Shown: positions 5,790 to 13,216 of the stretch, piece by piece
How positions within the stretch are numbered: position 1 is the first letter of the stretch
How the letters are laid out: each line of letters begins with the position of its first letter
Notes under the pieces: model-generated
Seen by the model: only the letters and a program-made list of their open reading frames with translations
Told to the model about the DNA's origin: nothing
Databases searched by the model: none
Origin: an uncultured Thermomicrobia bacterium
Lineage (GTDB): Bacteria > Chloroflexota > Chloroflexia > Thermomicrobiales > JALYUS01
Length of the DNA: 18,549 nt
Assembly (NCBI GenBank): GCA_937968015.1
Contig: CALBSO010000084.1
Location: 1 to 18,549 of the forward strand
Direction of reading: 5' to 3'
Program-made: the position numbers and the translations under genes

Positions 5790-8713
5790 TGATCCCGGCG
5801 GTCCACGCCGTCCTGGATGCCCTGGACTACGCGGGCACCGACGGCCTCCTCGTGCGCGGGGGGGGCGACGTCGCGCCCGATCGCGCGTACCTCTGGGACG
5901 AGGTCCAGGAGAAATTCAGCATCGACGCCGCCTACTTCCACGGCAATATCCCCGTCCTCTATTTCCGCGGTTTCGACGCGGCAAGCGACGACGAGCTCGC
6001 CCGCCTGCATCGCGACCTATGGAACCACAACCGCGTGCCGCTGTTCGTGGCGGTGCTACCGGCGGAGGTGCGGATCTACAACTGTTTCGCCACGCCAACG
6101 AGCCCGCAGCAGGCGGAGACCGACATGAGCCTCCTCGCCGCCGTCCGGCTGGCGACCAACGCGCTGGAGACCCAGGAGCAACTGCTGCCATACCGGCGGG
6201 ACGCGGTCGAATCCGGGCAATTAGCGCGGGAGACAGGACGCTTCCAGCGGGAAGAGCGCGTCGACCGGCGGCTACTCAATAACCTCGGCCTGATCCGTGC
6301 GGCACTCCTTGGGGCCGGGCTGCGCGAGGCCGTCGTGAACAGCCTGATCGGTCGGTCGATCTTTGTCCGTTATTTGGAGGATCGGGGCGTCCTCACTCCC
6401 GCGTTCATGCAGCAGTTCGGGGGGGGCATCTCGTATGCGGGGCTGCTGGAGCGTTCGCGGGTGGGGACGTATCGCCTCTTCGCCTTCCTCGCGGAGAAGT
6501 TCAACGGTGACATGTTCCCAGTGAGCGCTGTCGAGGAGTCCTCGGTCATGGGAGAGCATCTCCAACTGCTCGGTCGCTTCCTCTCCGGCGCCGACATTGC
6601 GACGGGGCAGACCTATTTCTGGGCGTACAACTTCCGATACATCCCGATTGAGCTCATCAGTAGTATCTACGAAGAATTTCTTCACGCCGAGCGGGAGGCG
6701 AGCGGCGCGTACTACACGCCGCCGGAGATTGTCGACTTCGTCCTCAATGAGGTGCTCCCGTGGGGGGAAGCCGGGGCACGGAGCGTCCTGGACCCGGCGT
6801 GTGGGTCGGGGATCTTTCTCGTTGAGGCATATCGGCGCCTCGTCGAGCGCGAGCGGCGCGCACGCGCACGCCGACAACTCGACGTGGATGTGCTGCGCGA
6901 TATCCTGGTCGCGTCCATCCATGGCGTCGACATCAACGAGGAGGCGGTACGCGTGGCCGCCTTCAGCTGCTACCTCGCGCTGCTCGATCTCATGGAGCCG
7001 AAGAGCATCTGGGGCGAATTGCGTTTCCCGACACTGATCGGCGCGAACCTCTTTGTCTCGGATTTCTTCGATACCGAAGCGCCGTTCAACGACCAGCGAT
7101 TCGATGTGATCGTCGGGAATCCTCCCTGGCAGAGCGTATTGAGCGATCCGGCGAGGCACTACCTCCGCCACAGCGAGCGCGTGGTGGGGGATCAGCAGAG
7201 CGCGCAAGCATTCCTCTGGCGCGCGCCCGATTTGCTTGCCCCGGGCGGCAGGATTGGCCTGCTGGCGCCGAGCAAAGGCATTCTCTTCAACAGGAGCGAG
7301 CGCAATCTCGCATTCCGCAGGCAGTTCTTCTCCGCCTACGCGGTGTCGGTCGTCGTCGATTTCTCGCTCTTCCGCCGCGTGCTCTTCCAGCGCGCGCGCG
7401 CGCCGATGGCGGCTATCTTCTACCGAGTCGGCGCCGACGCCGACGTACGGGATGACATCCGGTACTACACGCCGCACCCCTCGCCGCTCGGCGAAAGCCT
7501 CAACGGCATCGTCATCGCGGGCGACGAGGTGAAGAATCTCTCTCGACGGGAGGTGATCGCACACCCGGACTTGTGGAAGGTCGCGCTCCTCGGCACGGCA
7601 CGCGATTTCGCGTTGATCGAAGATCTCCGGCAGCGATTCCCGCCGCTGCGGGCCATTGTGGGCGAGCGGGGATGGGTGACCGGGCAAGGGGCACAGGTGC
7701 GGGGCGGTGACCGGAACGTGCGACCGGAGATGGCCGCGCTCCGCTTCGTGCCAACGGAATCGCTTCACCCATTTCGCGTGACAGCCGCACCCGACGCACG
7801 GATCGGCACGGAGGTATTTCATCGCCCACGGGATACGCGCCTGTACAAGGCACCCCATGTGCTCATCCGCACCGGTCTGCTCAGCGGTGGCATTATCGCG
7901 TCCGCCTTTGTGCCATACGACGCCGTTTTCCTGAACGGTGCCTACGGGGTGGCGGGTCCTGCGGGCGACGCGGATCTGCTCAAAGTTCTCTGCGCCTACC
8001 TGAACTCTTCGCTCGCACGCTATTATCACTTCCTCACCGGCAGTTCGTGGGGGATCGAGCGCGACAAGATCGAGCTCCATGAACACCTGGCGTTTCCGTT
8101 CGCGCTGCCGCCCGATGAGAGTTCCATCGGCCGACTCGCGGCGTTCGTCGATGCGGTGCAGCGCTCACTGGTCGGGAGTGACTGGCAGGGGGATCTCGAT
8201 GCGCTCGTCTTCGCGGTATACGGCCTCACTGCGGCCGAGCGGGATCTGGTCCTCGATACCGTCCGGATGTCCATCGGGATGTTTTATGGCGGGGTCGGGT
8301 CGAGCGCATTCCGCGCGCCATCTGTGGACGAACTTATGGCGTATGCCCAGGCATTCGCGGGGGTGGTGAATAACGCATTGGCGGCATCACCGGACACATT
8401 TGCGGCAACGGTGTATCGCGGCGATGCTCCCTACCGCGTGGTGTCATTCCATTTGGCGCAACCCGAGGACCCCGCACTCGGTTCGCCTGTCCAATCGTAC
8501 GAAGGGCTCGATCAGGCCCTGACGGGGCTCGACCGCGCCGCGCTCAAGCGGTCTGCAGAACGGCTCTATCTGCGTCGGAACGTGAAGGTGTTCGGTACCG
8601 ATGCGGTCCATGTGATGAAGCCGAGCGAACGTCGCTATTGGACCCGGACCGCCGCCTACAACGACGCGGACGACACGATCGCGCACCTCATGCGTACGGC
8701 GCAACTCGTCTAA
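5786..8713 (+). CDS. Eco57I-like N6-adenine DNA methyltransferase
   Basis: This is a 975-residue protein. An N-terminal domain of about 130 residues (YFHGNIPVLYFRGF, then LWNHNRVPLFVAVLPAEVRIYNCF) precedes the methylase. The catalytic part carries GAYYTPPEIVDFVL (residues about 307-320), SAM-binding motif I LDPACGSGIFLVEA (about 335-348) and motif IV NPPW at 445-448, the signature of gamma-type N6-adenine methyltransferases. The C-terminal half probably holds the target-recognition region, including GSSWGIERDKIELHEHLAFPF. No PD-(D/E)XK signature is obvious, so it is unlikely to cut by itself like a type IIG enzyme. The next gene supplies a nuclease. The start overlaps the MerR stop and its own stop overlaps the nuclease start (TAATG). 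Recognition sequence unknown. Confidence 0.88.
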   Translation: MMIPAVHAVLDALDYAGTDGLLVRGGGDVAPDRAYLWDEVQEKFSIDAAYFHGNIPVLYFRGFDAASDDELARLHRDLWNHNRVPLFVAVLPAEVRIYNCFATPTSPQQAETDMSLLAAVRLATNALETQEQLLPYRRDAVESGQLARETGRFQREERVDRRLLNNLGLIRAALLGAGLREAVVNSLIGRSIFVRYLEDRGVLTPAFMQQFGGGISYAGLLERSRVGTYRLFAFLAEKFNGDMFPVSAVEESSVMGEHLQLLGRFLSGADIATGQTYFWAYNFRYIPIELISSIYEEFLHAEREASGAYYTPPEIVDFVLNEVLPWGEAGARSVLDPACGSGIFLVEAYRRLVERERRARARRQLDVDVLRDILVASIHGVDINEEAVRVAAFSCYLALLDLMEPKSIWGELRFPTLIGANLFVSDFFDTEAPFNDQRFDVIVGNPPWQSVLSDPARHYLRHSERVVGDQQSAQAFLWRAPDLLAPGGRIGLLAPSKGILFNRSERNLAFRRQFFSAYAVSVVVDFSLFRRVLFQRARAPMAAIFYRVGADADVRDDIRYYTPHPSPLGESLNGIVIAGDEVKNLSRREVIAHPDLWKVALLGTARDFALIEDLRQRFPPLRAIVGERGWVTGQGAQVRGGDRNVRPEMAALRFVPTESLHPFRVTAAPDARIGTEVFHRPRDTRLYKAPHVLIRTGLLSGGIIASAFVPYDAVFLNGAYGVAGPAGDADLLKVLCAYLNSSLARYYHFLTGSSWGIERDKIELHEHLAFPFALPPDESSIGRLAAFVDAVQRSLVGSDWQGDLDALVFAVYGLTAAERDLVLDTVRMSIGMFYGGVGSSAFRAPSVDELMAYAQAFAGVVNNALAASPDTFAATVYRGDAPYRVVSFHLAQPEDPALGSPVQSYEGLDQALTGLDRAALKRSAERLYLRRNVKVFGTDAVHVMKPSERRYWTRTAAYNDADDTIAHLMRTAQLV

Positions 8714-9420
8714 TGGCCGGCGCGTCCGATGACATGATCGGCGACCCGCATCAGCTCGCACAGCGCCTGTTTTCCGGTTTCGAGCGCGCGATCCTGGGGC
8801 TCGCTGTGGAGGGGTTGGAGCGATGGCGTGCGGAGGGATTCAAGCGGTTCAATGACACGGAGAATGCGTTCACGGCGGTCGTTGTGGGGCGTATTCAGAA
8901 TATCGTCCGGGAGCGTGGGCTCGCGTTCCTGGTTTCTCGCGAGCAGGTCGAGGACTCGCAGGCAGTGCTCGACGGTGCGGCCGATCCGGCACGCTCCCCG
9001 CGCATCGACATCGCGATCAGGCACAGCGATTTCTCCACCGAGACCTATTTCATCGTCGAATGCAAGCGACTCATGCCTGGCCCGCTCGCCCGCGCCTATG
9101 TCGCCGAGGGGATGTTCCGCTTCAAGAGCGGCCGGTACGCCGGCGGCATGGCAGCGGCCGCGATGATCGGCTACGTGATGCGCGAGGATCCGCAGGCACT
9201 GTTCGAGCGCGTGAACGTGGAGGTCATGCAGCATAACGAATTTGATCAGGCGGATCGTCTCGTCTCAACCGAACCGATCCGCACGCTGATAACGGTATAT
9301 GAGTCCCGGCATGTGCGGAGCGGGACGCAGGGCGCGATCCGCATCACGCACCTCTTCTTCGACGTGCAGGCGAGGCCTGCCTTGGGATCAGCAGTCAAGC
9401 GCTCAGAAGATCGGCCCTGA
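8713..9420 (+). CDS. PD-(D/E)XK nuclease, putative restriction subunit
   Basis: This is a 235-residue protein. After a helical N-terminal region (ERWRAEGFKRFNDTENAFTAVVVGRI, with E50 near the start of the fold) it shows RIDIAI (D99) followed by TYFIVECKRL (E116 and K118). That matches the D-(E)xK metal-binding triad of PD-(D/E)XK nucleases. The later FKSGRYAGGMAAAAMIGYVM helix is typical of such folds. The TAATG junction with the methyltransferase gene indicates coupled translation, unlike most type II systems. It is inferred to be the restriction partner that cuts DNA lacking the neighbour's methylation. It could alternatively be a nicking or accessory nuclease. No helicase or specificity subunit is nearby, so this is not type I or III. 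Confidence 0.72.
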   Translation: MAGASDDMIGDPHQLAQRLFSGFERAILGLAVEGLERWRAEGFKRFNDTENAFTAVVVGRIQNIVRERGLAFLVSREQVEDSQAVLDGAADPARSPRIDIAIRHSDFSTETYFIVECKRLMPGPLARAYVAEGMFRFKSGRYAGGMAAAAMIGYVMREDPQALFERVNVEVMQHNEFDQADRLVSTEPIRTLITVYESRHVRSGTQGAIRITHLFFDVQARPALGSAVKRSEDRP

Positions 9421-9692
9421 GCGAGTCGGAGATTGGCACTGTCCATTCCCGTCGCCGCAGACGAGCCAGAGAGTCGTGATGCGTGCATCTGGACGCGTGT
9501 CTTGCAAGTAGGCGAGCCACTGGCCGAATCGGTGCGCGAGTGCTGCGGGCAGGGGAACCCAGGATTGAGGCTTTCTCACAGCGGTCCCCTCTACGAATCC
9601 GTGCCATACGCCGATGCTACCACGACCATAATCAGTGCGCGCCTCGTGCCGTACCGTACGATCTCGACTCCCCGCGTCTCAAGGGACATGAA

Positions 9693-9759
9693 AGCGGCCG
9701 GTGGTGGCGAGGGAATCGTGGCCGAGGCATGCCTGGATCTTCGAGACCTTGGCGCTGGC
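9693..9759 (-). pseudogene. Relic of tyrosine recombinase 3' end
   Basis: Bases 9693-9759 match 11261-11327 with 6 differences in 67, same orientation, ungapped. Read leftward they give AKVSKIQACLGHDSLATTGRF, the box II region of the intact recombinase (AKVSEIQARLGHDSLATTGRY). The catalytic tyrosine is replaced by Phe and a stop follows soon after, so it is inactive. Similarity ends abruptly at both sides, consistent with an old recombination or deletion. Confidence 0.8.
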
Positions 9760-9875
9760 AATCCTCTGTCGGCGGTTGCGCGGTCCGGAGCAGCAATCGG
9801 CGCGGCGCGGCCGCCGACTTGATGCGCGCGTTTACCCCTGTACGAACGCTCCATACTCCGGTAGGCTAGAGCAAA

Positions 9876-9915
9876 TGCGCAAGTGCGATGACGCATTGAT
9901 GCGATAGTGCGGTGC
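9876..9915 (-). repeat. Octamer iterons upstream of parA (candidate centromere/operator)
   Basis: Five consecutive 8-base units lie in register: TGCGCAAG, TGCGATGA, CGCATTGA, TGCGATAG, TGCGGTGC. On the opposite strand the core reads TCGCAYNA, the same unit seen inside and after the RHH gene. A 15-base segment (9897-9911) is perfectly repeated, inverted, at 11098-11112. The position just before parA suits a partition site that also represses the operon. Confidence 0.65.
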
Positions 9916-9941
9916 AGTGATCGCGTAAAAAAGGAGCGGCG

Positions 9942-10706
9942 ATGGCGCATGTGCTGGCGGTGGCGATGCAGAAGGGTGGGGTGGGCAAGACGACGACGGT
10001 ACTCAACCTGGGCGTGGCACTCGCCGGGCGGGGCAAACGGGTCCTGCTGATCGACGCGGATCCGCAGGCGAACCTCACCCAGGGGCTCGGCGTCGACCCC
10101 GAGGCGAGCGCCTACAGCATCTACGAAGTGCTCCTCAACCCCGAGCAGGGCGTCGCCTTCGCGACGGTGCCGACCGCCGCCGGCGTGGACCTCGTCCCCT
10201 CGACCCTCGCCCTCGCTGGCGCGGAGCTCGAACTCGCCGGCAAGGTGGGTCGGGAACTCCTCTTGCGCAAAGCGCTGCGCGCTGTCGCGGGTATGTACGA
10301 CTACGTCTTGATTGACGCGCCACCGTCGTTGGGGCTCTTCACGCTCAACGCCCTCGCGGTGGCGCAGTCAGTGCTCGTGCCGCTGCAGGTGCATGCCTAT
10401 GCCCTCAAGGCGATGCCGCAGCTGGAAGTGACGATTGATCTCGTGCGCGAACTGAACCCCGCACTGGCGCTGGGCGGGATTGTCTGCACGTTCGTGGACC
10501 GGCGCACGAGCTTGAGTCAAGGGGTTGAGGCGGAGATTCGGCGGCGATACGGCGGGCTCGTCTTCGCCACGGTGATCCCGGTCAACACGAAACTGGCGGA
10601 GTCCCCGGCGGCGGGGGAGTCGATCGGCCGGTACGCGCCGACGAGCACGGGGGCGCGGGCCTACGACGTGCTAGCGCGGGAAGTGGAGGGGCGATATGGC
10701 CGGTAA
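9942..10706 (+). CDS. parA: ParA partition ATPase
   Basis: This 254-residue Walker-type ATPase has a well-placed AAGGAG seven bases before the start. It has the deviant Walker A motif KGGVGKTTT (residues 11-19), Walker A' LLIDADPQANL (about 35-45) and Walker B YVLIDAPPSLGL (about 121-132). It lacks an N-terminal HTH, so it is the short ParA form normally paired with a small centromere-binding protein. ParA forms a nucleoid-bound gradient that moves the plasmid via its partner. The downstream RHH gene overlaps it by 11 bases. Octamer iterons lie in the leader. This is the best evidence that the window derives from a plasmid or plasmid-like element. Confidence 0.92.
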   Translation: MAHVLAVAMQKGGVGKTTTVLNLGVALAGRGKRVLLIDADPQANLTQGLGVDPEASAYSIYEVLLNPEQGVAFATVPTAAGVDLVPSTLALAGAELELAGKVGRELLLRKALRAVAGMYDYVLIDAPPSLGLFTLNALAVAQSVLVPLQVHAYALKAMPQLEVTIDLVRELNPALALGGIVCTFVDRRTSLSQGVEAEIRRRYGGLVFATVIPVNTKLAESPAAGESIGRYAPTSTGARAYDVLAREVEGRYGR

Positions 10707-11043
10707 GAAAGACCTCTCAATATTGCTGAGTGCGGAGAGCGCGAAACCGGCATTACGCCGAGGGCAGGGCATGCGCCTCTCGACCGACGCAGCGGGCAGC
10801 GAAGAGGAACCAAAGAACGCACAAACGCAGGAAGGCGAATTCGCACAATCGCACGAACGCACAAACGCGAAAGATGAGCCACTCCGGGTGAATCGTGGTT
10901 ACAAGCTGCGGGAGGACCTGATCAAGGCGTGCAAGCGGATCGCGCTGGAGGAGGATCGTCATCTCTACGAGGTGATGGAGCAGGCGCTCGAAGAGTATTT
11001 AGCGCAGCACGCGGCGATAGATGACCGAGCATCGCGCGGATAG
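10696..11043 (+). CDS. Ribbon-helix-helix centromere-binding partner of ParA
   Basis: This is a 115-residue protein. GGAGGGG lies five bases before the ATG, inside the end of parA. Residues about 64-105 form a ribbon-helix-helix: a strand VNRGYKLR, helix A EDLIKACKRIALEED, helix B YEVMEQALEEYLAQH. The N-terminal 60 residues are polar and probably flexible, starting KKDLSILLS. In ParG-like partners this type of tail stimulates ParA ATPase. The linker codons 41-59 carry seven phased octamers (10817-10872), so the gene may contain its own protein's binding sites. Its role, inferred from gene order and fold, is binding the octamer arrays and loading ParA. It could also repress the par promoter. 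Confidence 0.82.
   Translation: MAGKKDLSILLSAESAKPALRRGQGMRLSTDAAGSEEEPKNAQTQEGEFAQSHERTNAKDEPLRVNRGYKLREDLIKACKRIALEEDRHLYEVMEQALEEYLAQHAAIDDRASRG
10817..10872 (+). repeat. Seven phased octamers inside the RHH gene
   Basis: Seven contiguous 8-base units follow consensus WCGCACAA: ACGCACAA, ACGCAGGA, AGGCGAAT, TCGCACAA, TCGCACGA, ACGCACAA, ACGCGAAA. Because 8 is not a multiple of 3 the encoded residues do not repeat, so selection at the DNA level is plausible. GAACGCACAAACGC occurs exactly twice (10815-10828 and 10855-10868), 40 bases apart. Confidence 0.65.
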
Positions 11044-11093
11044 GCGCGAGAACATATATAGTTCGGAAGGAAGCGATAGATCCCCGTTTGATA

Positions 11094-11120
11094 ATATCGC
11101 ACTATCGCATCATCGCATTT
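11094..11120 (+). repeat. Three tandem octamers downstream of the RHH gene
   Basis: TCGCACTA, TCGCATCA and TCGCATTT follow one another at 11097-11120, continuing into GTGCGACG. They are the same unit and orientation as the array within the RHH gene and the inverse of the array before parA. A second partition site or an origin iteron cluster is likely. Confidence 0.6.
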
Positions 11121-11186
11121 GTGCGACGCCGATCGGATGAGGTGAGGCCCTCGCCCTTCTCGCGACCCCGCCTGCTCATAGCCCGT

Positions 11187-12182
11187 TTAAGTATCAAGCC
11201 CGAAGAGGGTAACGAGGCGCTCGGCGTGGGGGTTATCGGCACGGTGGAGGGCGGCGAGGTAGCGGCCGGTGGTGGCGAGGGAGTCGTGGCCGAGGCGAGC
11301 CTGGATCTCGGAGACCTTGGCGCCGGCGTCCTCCATGGCGCGGGCGAAGGTGTGCCTGAGGGCGTGGACCTTGCTCGTGCCGAGCCGTTTCGCGCAGATG
11401 TCAGCGACGGACTGGATGCCAAGTGCCTGCCCCTTGCTCCCATTGCGTGCGCAGCTCACCCAGACCGGTGCGTCGGGCGGCACCCCTTCCTTTAATAGTG
11501 CAGTACCGTACCGAGCATGGAGATACTCCCCCACCGCTCGCGTGACCGCCGGGGGAAGGGTGTCGGACATCGTCTTGCCGCCCTTACAGCGACGCCAGAT
11601 CACCGTCAGACGCTCACCGGAGAGCGTCATATCCCCATAGCGCAGCGCCGCCAACTCGCTCAACCGACGCCCGGTCTGGAGCCCGACGACGAGCAACGCA
11701 TAATCCCGCTGACCGACGAGGGTGGTGCGGTCAATCGCGGCGAGGCGCGCCTTGACCTCGAGGTAGGGGAGGGGCATCGCGCCGGCGTAGCCCTGCACCG
11801 GCCGACGCTCCACGCGACCGATCGGATTGCTTCCTTTTAATAGGTCGCGTTTGAGGGCGTACGAATAAAAGCTGGAGAGGATGGCAAGTTTCTGGTTGAA
11901 GGTGGCGGGCGCGGGATCGCTGTGTCCCGCCCATCCCTGAGCGACGAGGGCGACGAGCGCTGGAGCGCCGTCGAGGTCGAGGCCATGATCCCGCAGCGTC
12001 GCACGGAAGGCGGCGAGCGTGGTGGCGTAGGCAGTCGCGGTTTTCACGCTGCCGGTGCGCTTTGCTTTCGCATCGAGCCAAGCGGCGATCGCCAGTTCGA
12101 TCGGCTGGCATGCCGCCGCGAAGGCGAGGGGCCCGCCCGGAGACGACTCGTCCTCATCACGTATCGGATGCGACGCGGTCAT
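11187..12182 (-). CDS. Tyrosine recombinase / phage-type integrase
   Basis: This is a 331-residue protein from an ATG preceded by GGGAGGG. An N-terminal core-binding domain (residues about 25-120: TATAYATTLAAFRATLRDHGLDLDGAP, FNQKLAILSSFYSYALKRDLL) precedes the catalytic domain. All catalytic residues are visible: R173 in TGRRLSELAAL, a lysine in RRCKGGK near 200-203, H273 and R276 in HALRH, H299 in LGHD, and Y308 in ATTGRYL. It should perform site-specific DNA recombination for integration or for resolving plasmid multimers. It lies after the partition genes in opposite orientation. A 67-bp decayed copy of its 3' part lies on the other side of parA. No attachment site was identified. Confidence 0.9.
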   Translation of the reverse strand: MTASHPIRDEDESSPGGPLAFAAACQPIELAIAAWLDAKAKRTGSVKTATAYATTLAAFRATLRDHGLDLDGAPALVALVAQGWAGHSDPAPATFNQKLAILSSFYSYALKRDLLKGSNPIGRVERRPVQGYAGAMPLPYLEVKARLAAIDRTTLVGQRDYALLVVGLQTGRRLSELAALRYGDMTLSGERLTVIWRRCKGGKTMSDTLPPAVTRAVGEYLHARYGTALLKEGVPPDAPVWVSCARNGSKGQALGIQSVADICAKRLGTSKVHALRHTFARAMEDAGAKVSEIQARLGHDSLATTGRYLAALHRADNPHAERLVTLFGLDT

Positions 12183-12549
12183 CGTGCCCTCCCGTCGTTT
12201 GCCGCCGCGAACTGTCTCGTCACGCTCCCCCTTCGCATCACCTCGCATCGGTCGATGGTCACTGAGCGCGACGATTACCAGCGACAAACTCCATGTTTCT
12301 GGATCGCGCGGACAGATGTGCGATGGAGCGAACGAAAACGATGAGAGAAGTCGAAGAGATCGAAGTATGTCGAATCGAAAAGCGTGCTCGTCTCCCCTTC
12401 CTTCCGCAATTACTCCGACCAAATGACGGCAAGCGCGCAGACTACAACCAATCACCCTTAGTCGTAGTATCATCCCGTACGTACACTCCTGTCAAGCGGC
12501 CGCTCGCCGTTATTAGGTCGACGCGTACATTTGTTGGCCGTGAATCCGT
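12183..12549. other. Region without recognisable gene upstream of the recombinase
   Basis: No supported gene is seen. The segment 12340-12400 has several closely spaced TCGAA words (AGTCGAAG, ATCGAAG, GTCGAATCGAAAA), which may be weak repeats, and lower GC than its surroundings, compatible with a promoter or attachment region for the leftward recombinase. Nothing more definite can be said. Confidence 0.4.
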
Positions 12550-12713
12550 TTGCTACACGAGCGTTGCGCCCCAGATGCGTTCGCGTGGTTGAAGGGCCCG
12601 AGCAATGGGACGCCTGTCCGTCGTATCCGGGAACAGGTCGAAGCCGATCGGGCGGGTGTGCTGATCTTCCTTGGGGCCGGGCTCTCTTACGGCGCCCTCG
12701 ATCGCTCGTCCAC
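12550..12713 (+). pseudogene. N-terminal fragment of a SIR2-like protein
   Basis: The frame reads about 55 residues ending with VRRIREQVEADRAGVLIFLGAGLSYGALD. The phrase LIFLGAGLSYGA, preceded by a helix, matches the beginning of SIR2 domains of the bacterial defence type, where the Gly-Ala-Gly loop binds NAD. Only the first part is present. Near 12710 the sequence changes into the remnant of an IS701-type transposase in the opposite direction, so the gene is truncated. No normal start codon is clear (a TTG at 12550 is possible). Intact relatives degrade NAD during phage infection. The identification rests on one motif. Confidence 0.5.
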
Positions 12714-13186
12714 TCCCGTGGGAGATAGAGGGCACGGTCAATAAACCCCGCACCCTTGTCGGAAGCGTAGGCGAGGAAGACGCCCACTTGCGCGTTGACG
12801 GTGTCGCCCGCGGTGCCGGTGTACTGCCGCCCGACGCCGCAGGACTTGTCGCCCTTCTTGAGGAAGCCCGTCTCGTCCACGATCAGCACACCGCTCGCCT
12901 CGTCTCCAAGATGTGCGAGCAGATCGTCGCGCACCCGTCGGCATCCCAGCGAGCAACCCGCACGAGACGCTGCACGCCCTGTGGATCCGCGTCGCCGATT
13001 GCCTCGGCGAGTTGCCAGCCATTCTTGCGTTCGACCCGACCGAGCAGACCGAGCACGTAGCGCCGGAGCCGCTCGCGCACTTCCGTGCGGGCAAAGTGGT
13101 GGGTGATGCGGCCATAGAGATCGGTGAAGACGTCGGACCATTGGTCGAGGGTAACTGTCGCGTCAATTGTGGAGTGAACCCCTCGT
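12708..13186 (-). pseudogene. Truncated, frameshifted IS701-family transposase
   Basis: Read leftward from near 13186, one frame gives VTLDQWSDVFTDLYGRITHH, followed by RRYVLGLLGRVERKNGWQLAEAIG and VQRLVRVARWDADG, the conserved N-terminus of IS701 transposases. Near 12941 the frame changes by one base. The next frame continues VRDDLLAHLGDEASGVLIVDETGFLKKG (first catalytic Asp in VDETG), then VGRQYTGTAGDTVNAQVGVFLAYAS and ALYLPREWTSD, where similarity stops at the junction with the SIR2-like fragment. About the last half of the protein, and the end of the element, are missing. The 5' end abuts the IS3-family element at 13187. It is inactive. Confidence 0.8.
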
Positions 13187-13216
13187 ACCAGACCAGTGAG
13201 TAAGTCAACCTTTCCC
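13187..13216 (+). repeat. Left terminal inverted repeat of the IS3-family element
   Basis: ACCAGACCA (13187-13195) and AAGTCAAC (13202-13209), six bases apart, match the right end in inverse orientation with the same spacing. Confidence 0.65.

Larger units (their letters stand above)
9421..9941. other. Gene-poor junction between nuclease gene and parA
   Basis: No intact gene is convincing on either strand. The stretch contains a 67-bp relic of a tyrosine recombinase gene (9693-9759) and a phased octamer array just before parA (9876-9915). The remaining sequence, 9421-9690, shows open frames that resemble nothing known and is probably decayed DNA. Confidence 0.5.

Noticed and set aside
6272..8086. 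A 604-codon minus-strand open frame inside the methyltransferase gene
   Set aside because: It lies fully opposite conserved methyltransferase motifs and has low-complexity His/Arg/Glu composition, typical of an antisense shadow at high GC.
9591..9950. A 119-codon minus-strand open frame between the nuclease gene and parA
   Set aside because: It overlaps the octamer array and the recombinase relic in a different frame from the relic's conserved sequence, so coding is unlikely.
11094..11120. The tandem octamers as a CRISPR array
   Set aside because: The units are only 8 bases, contiguous and without spacers.
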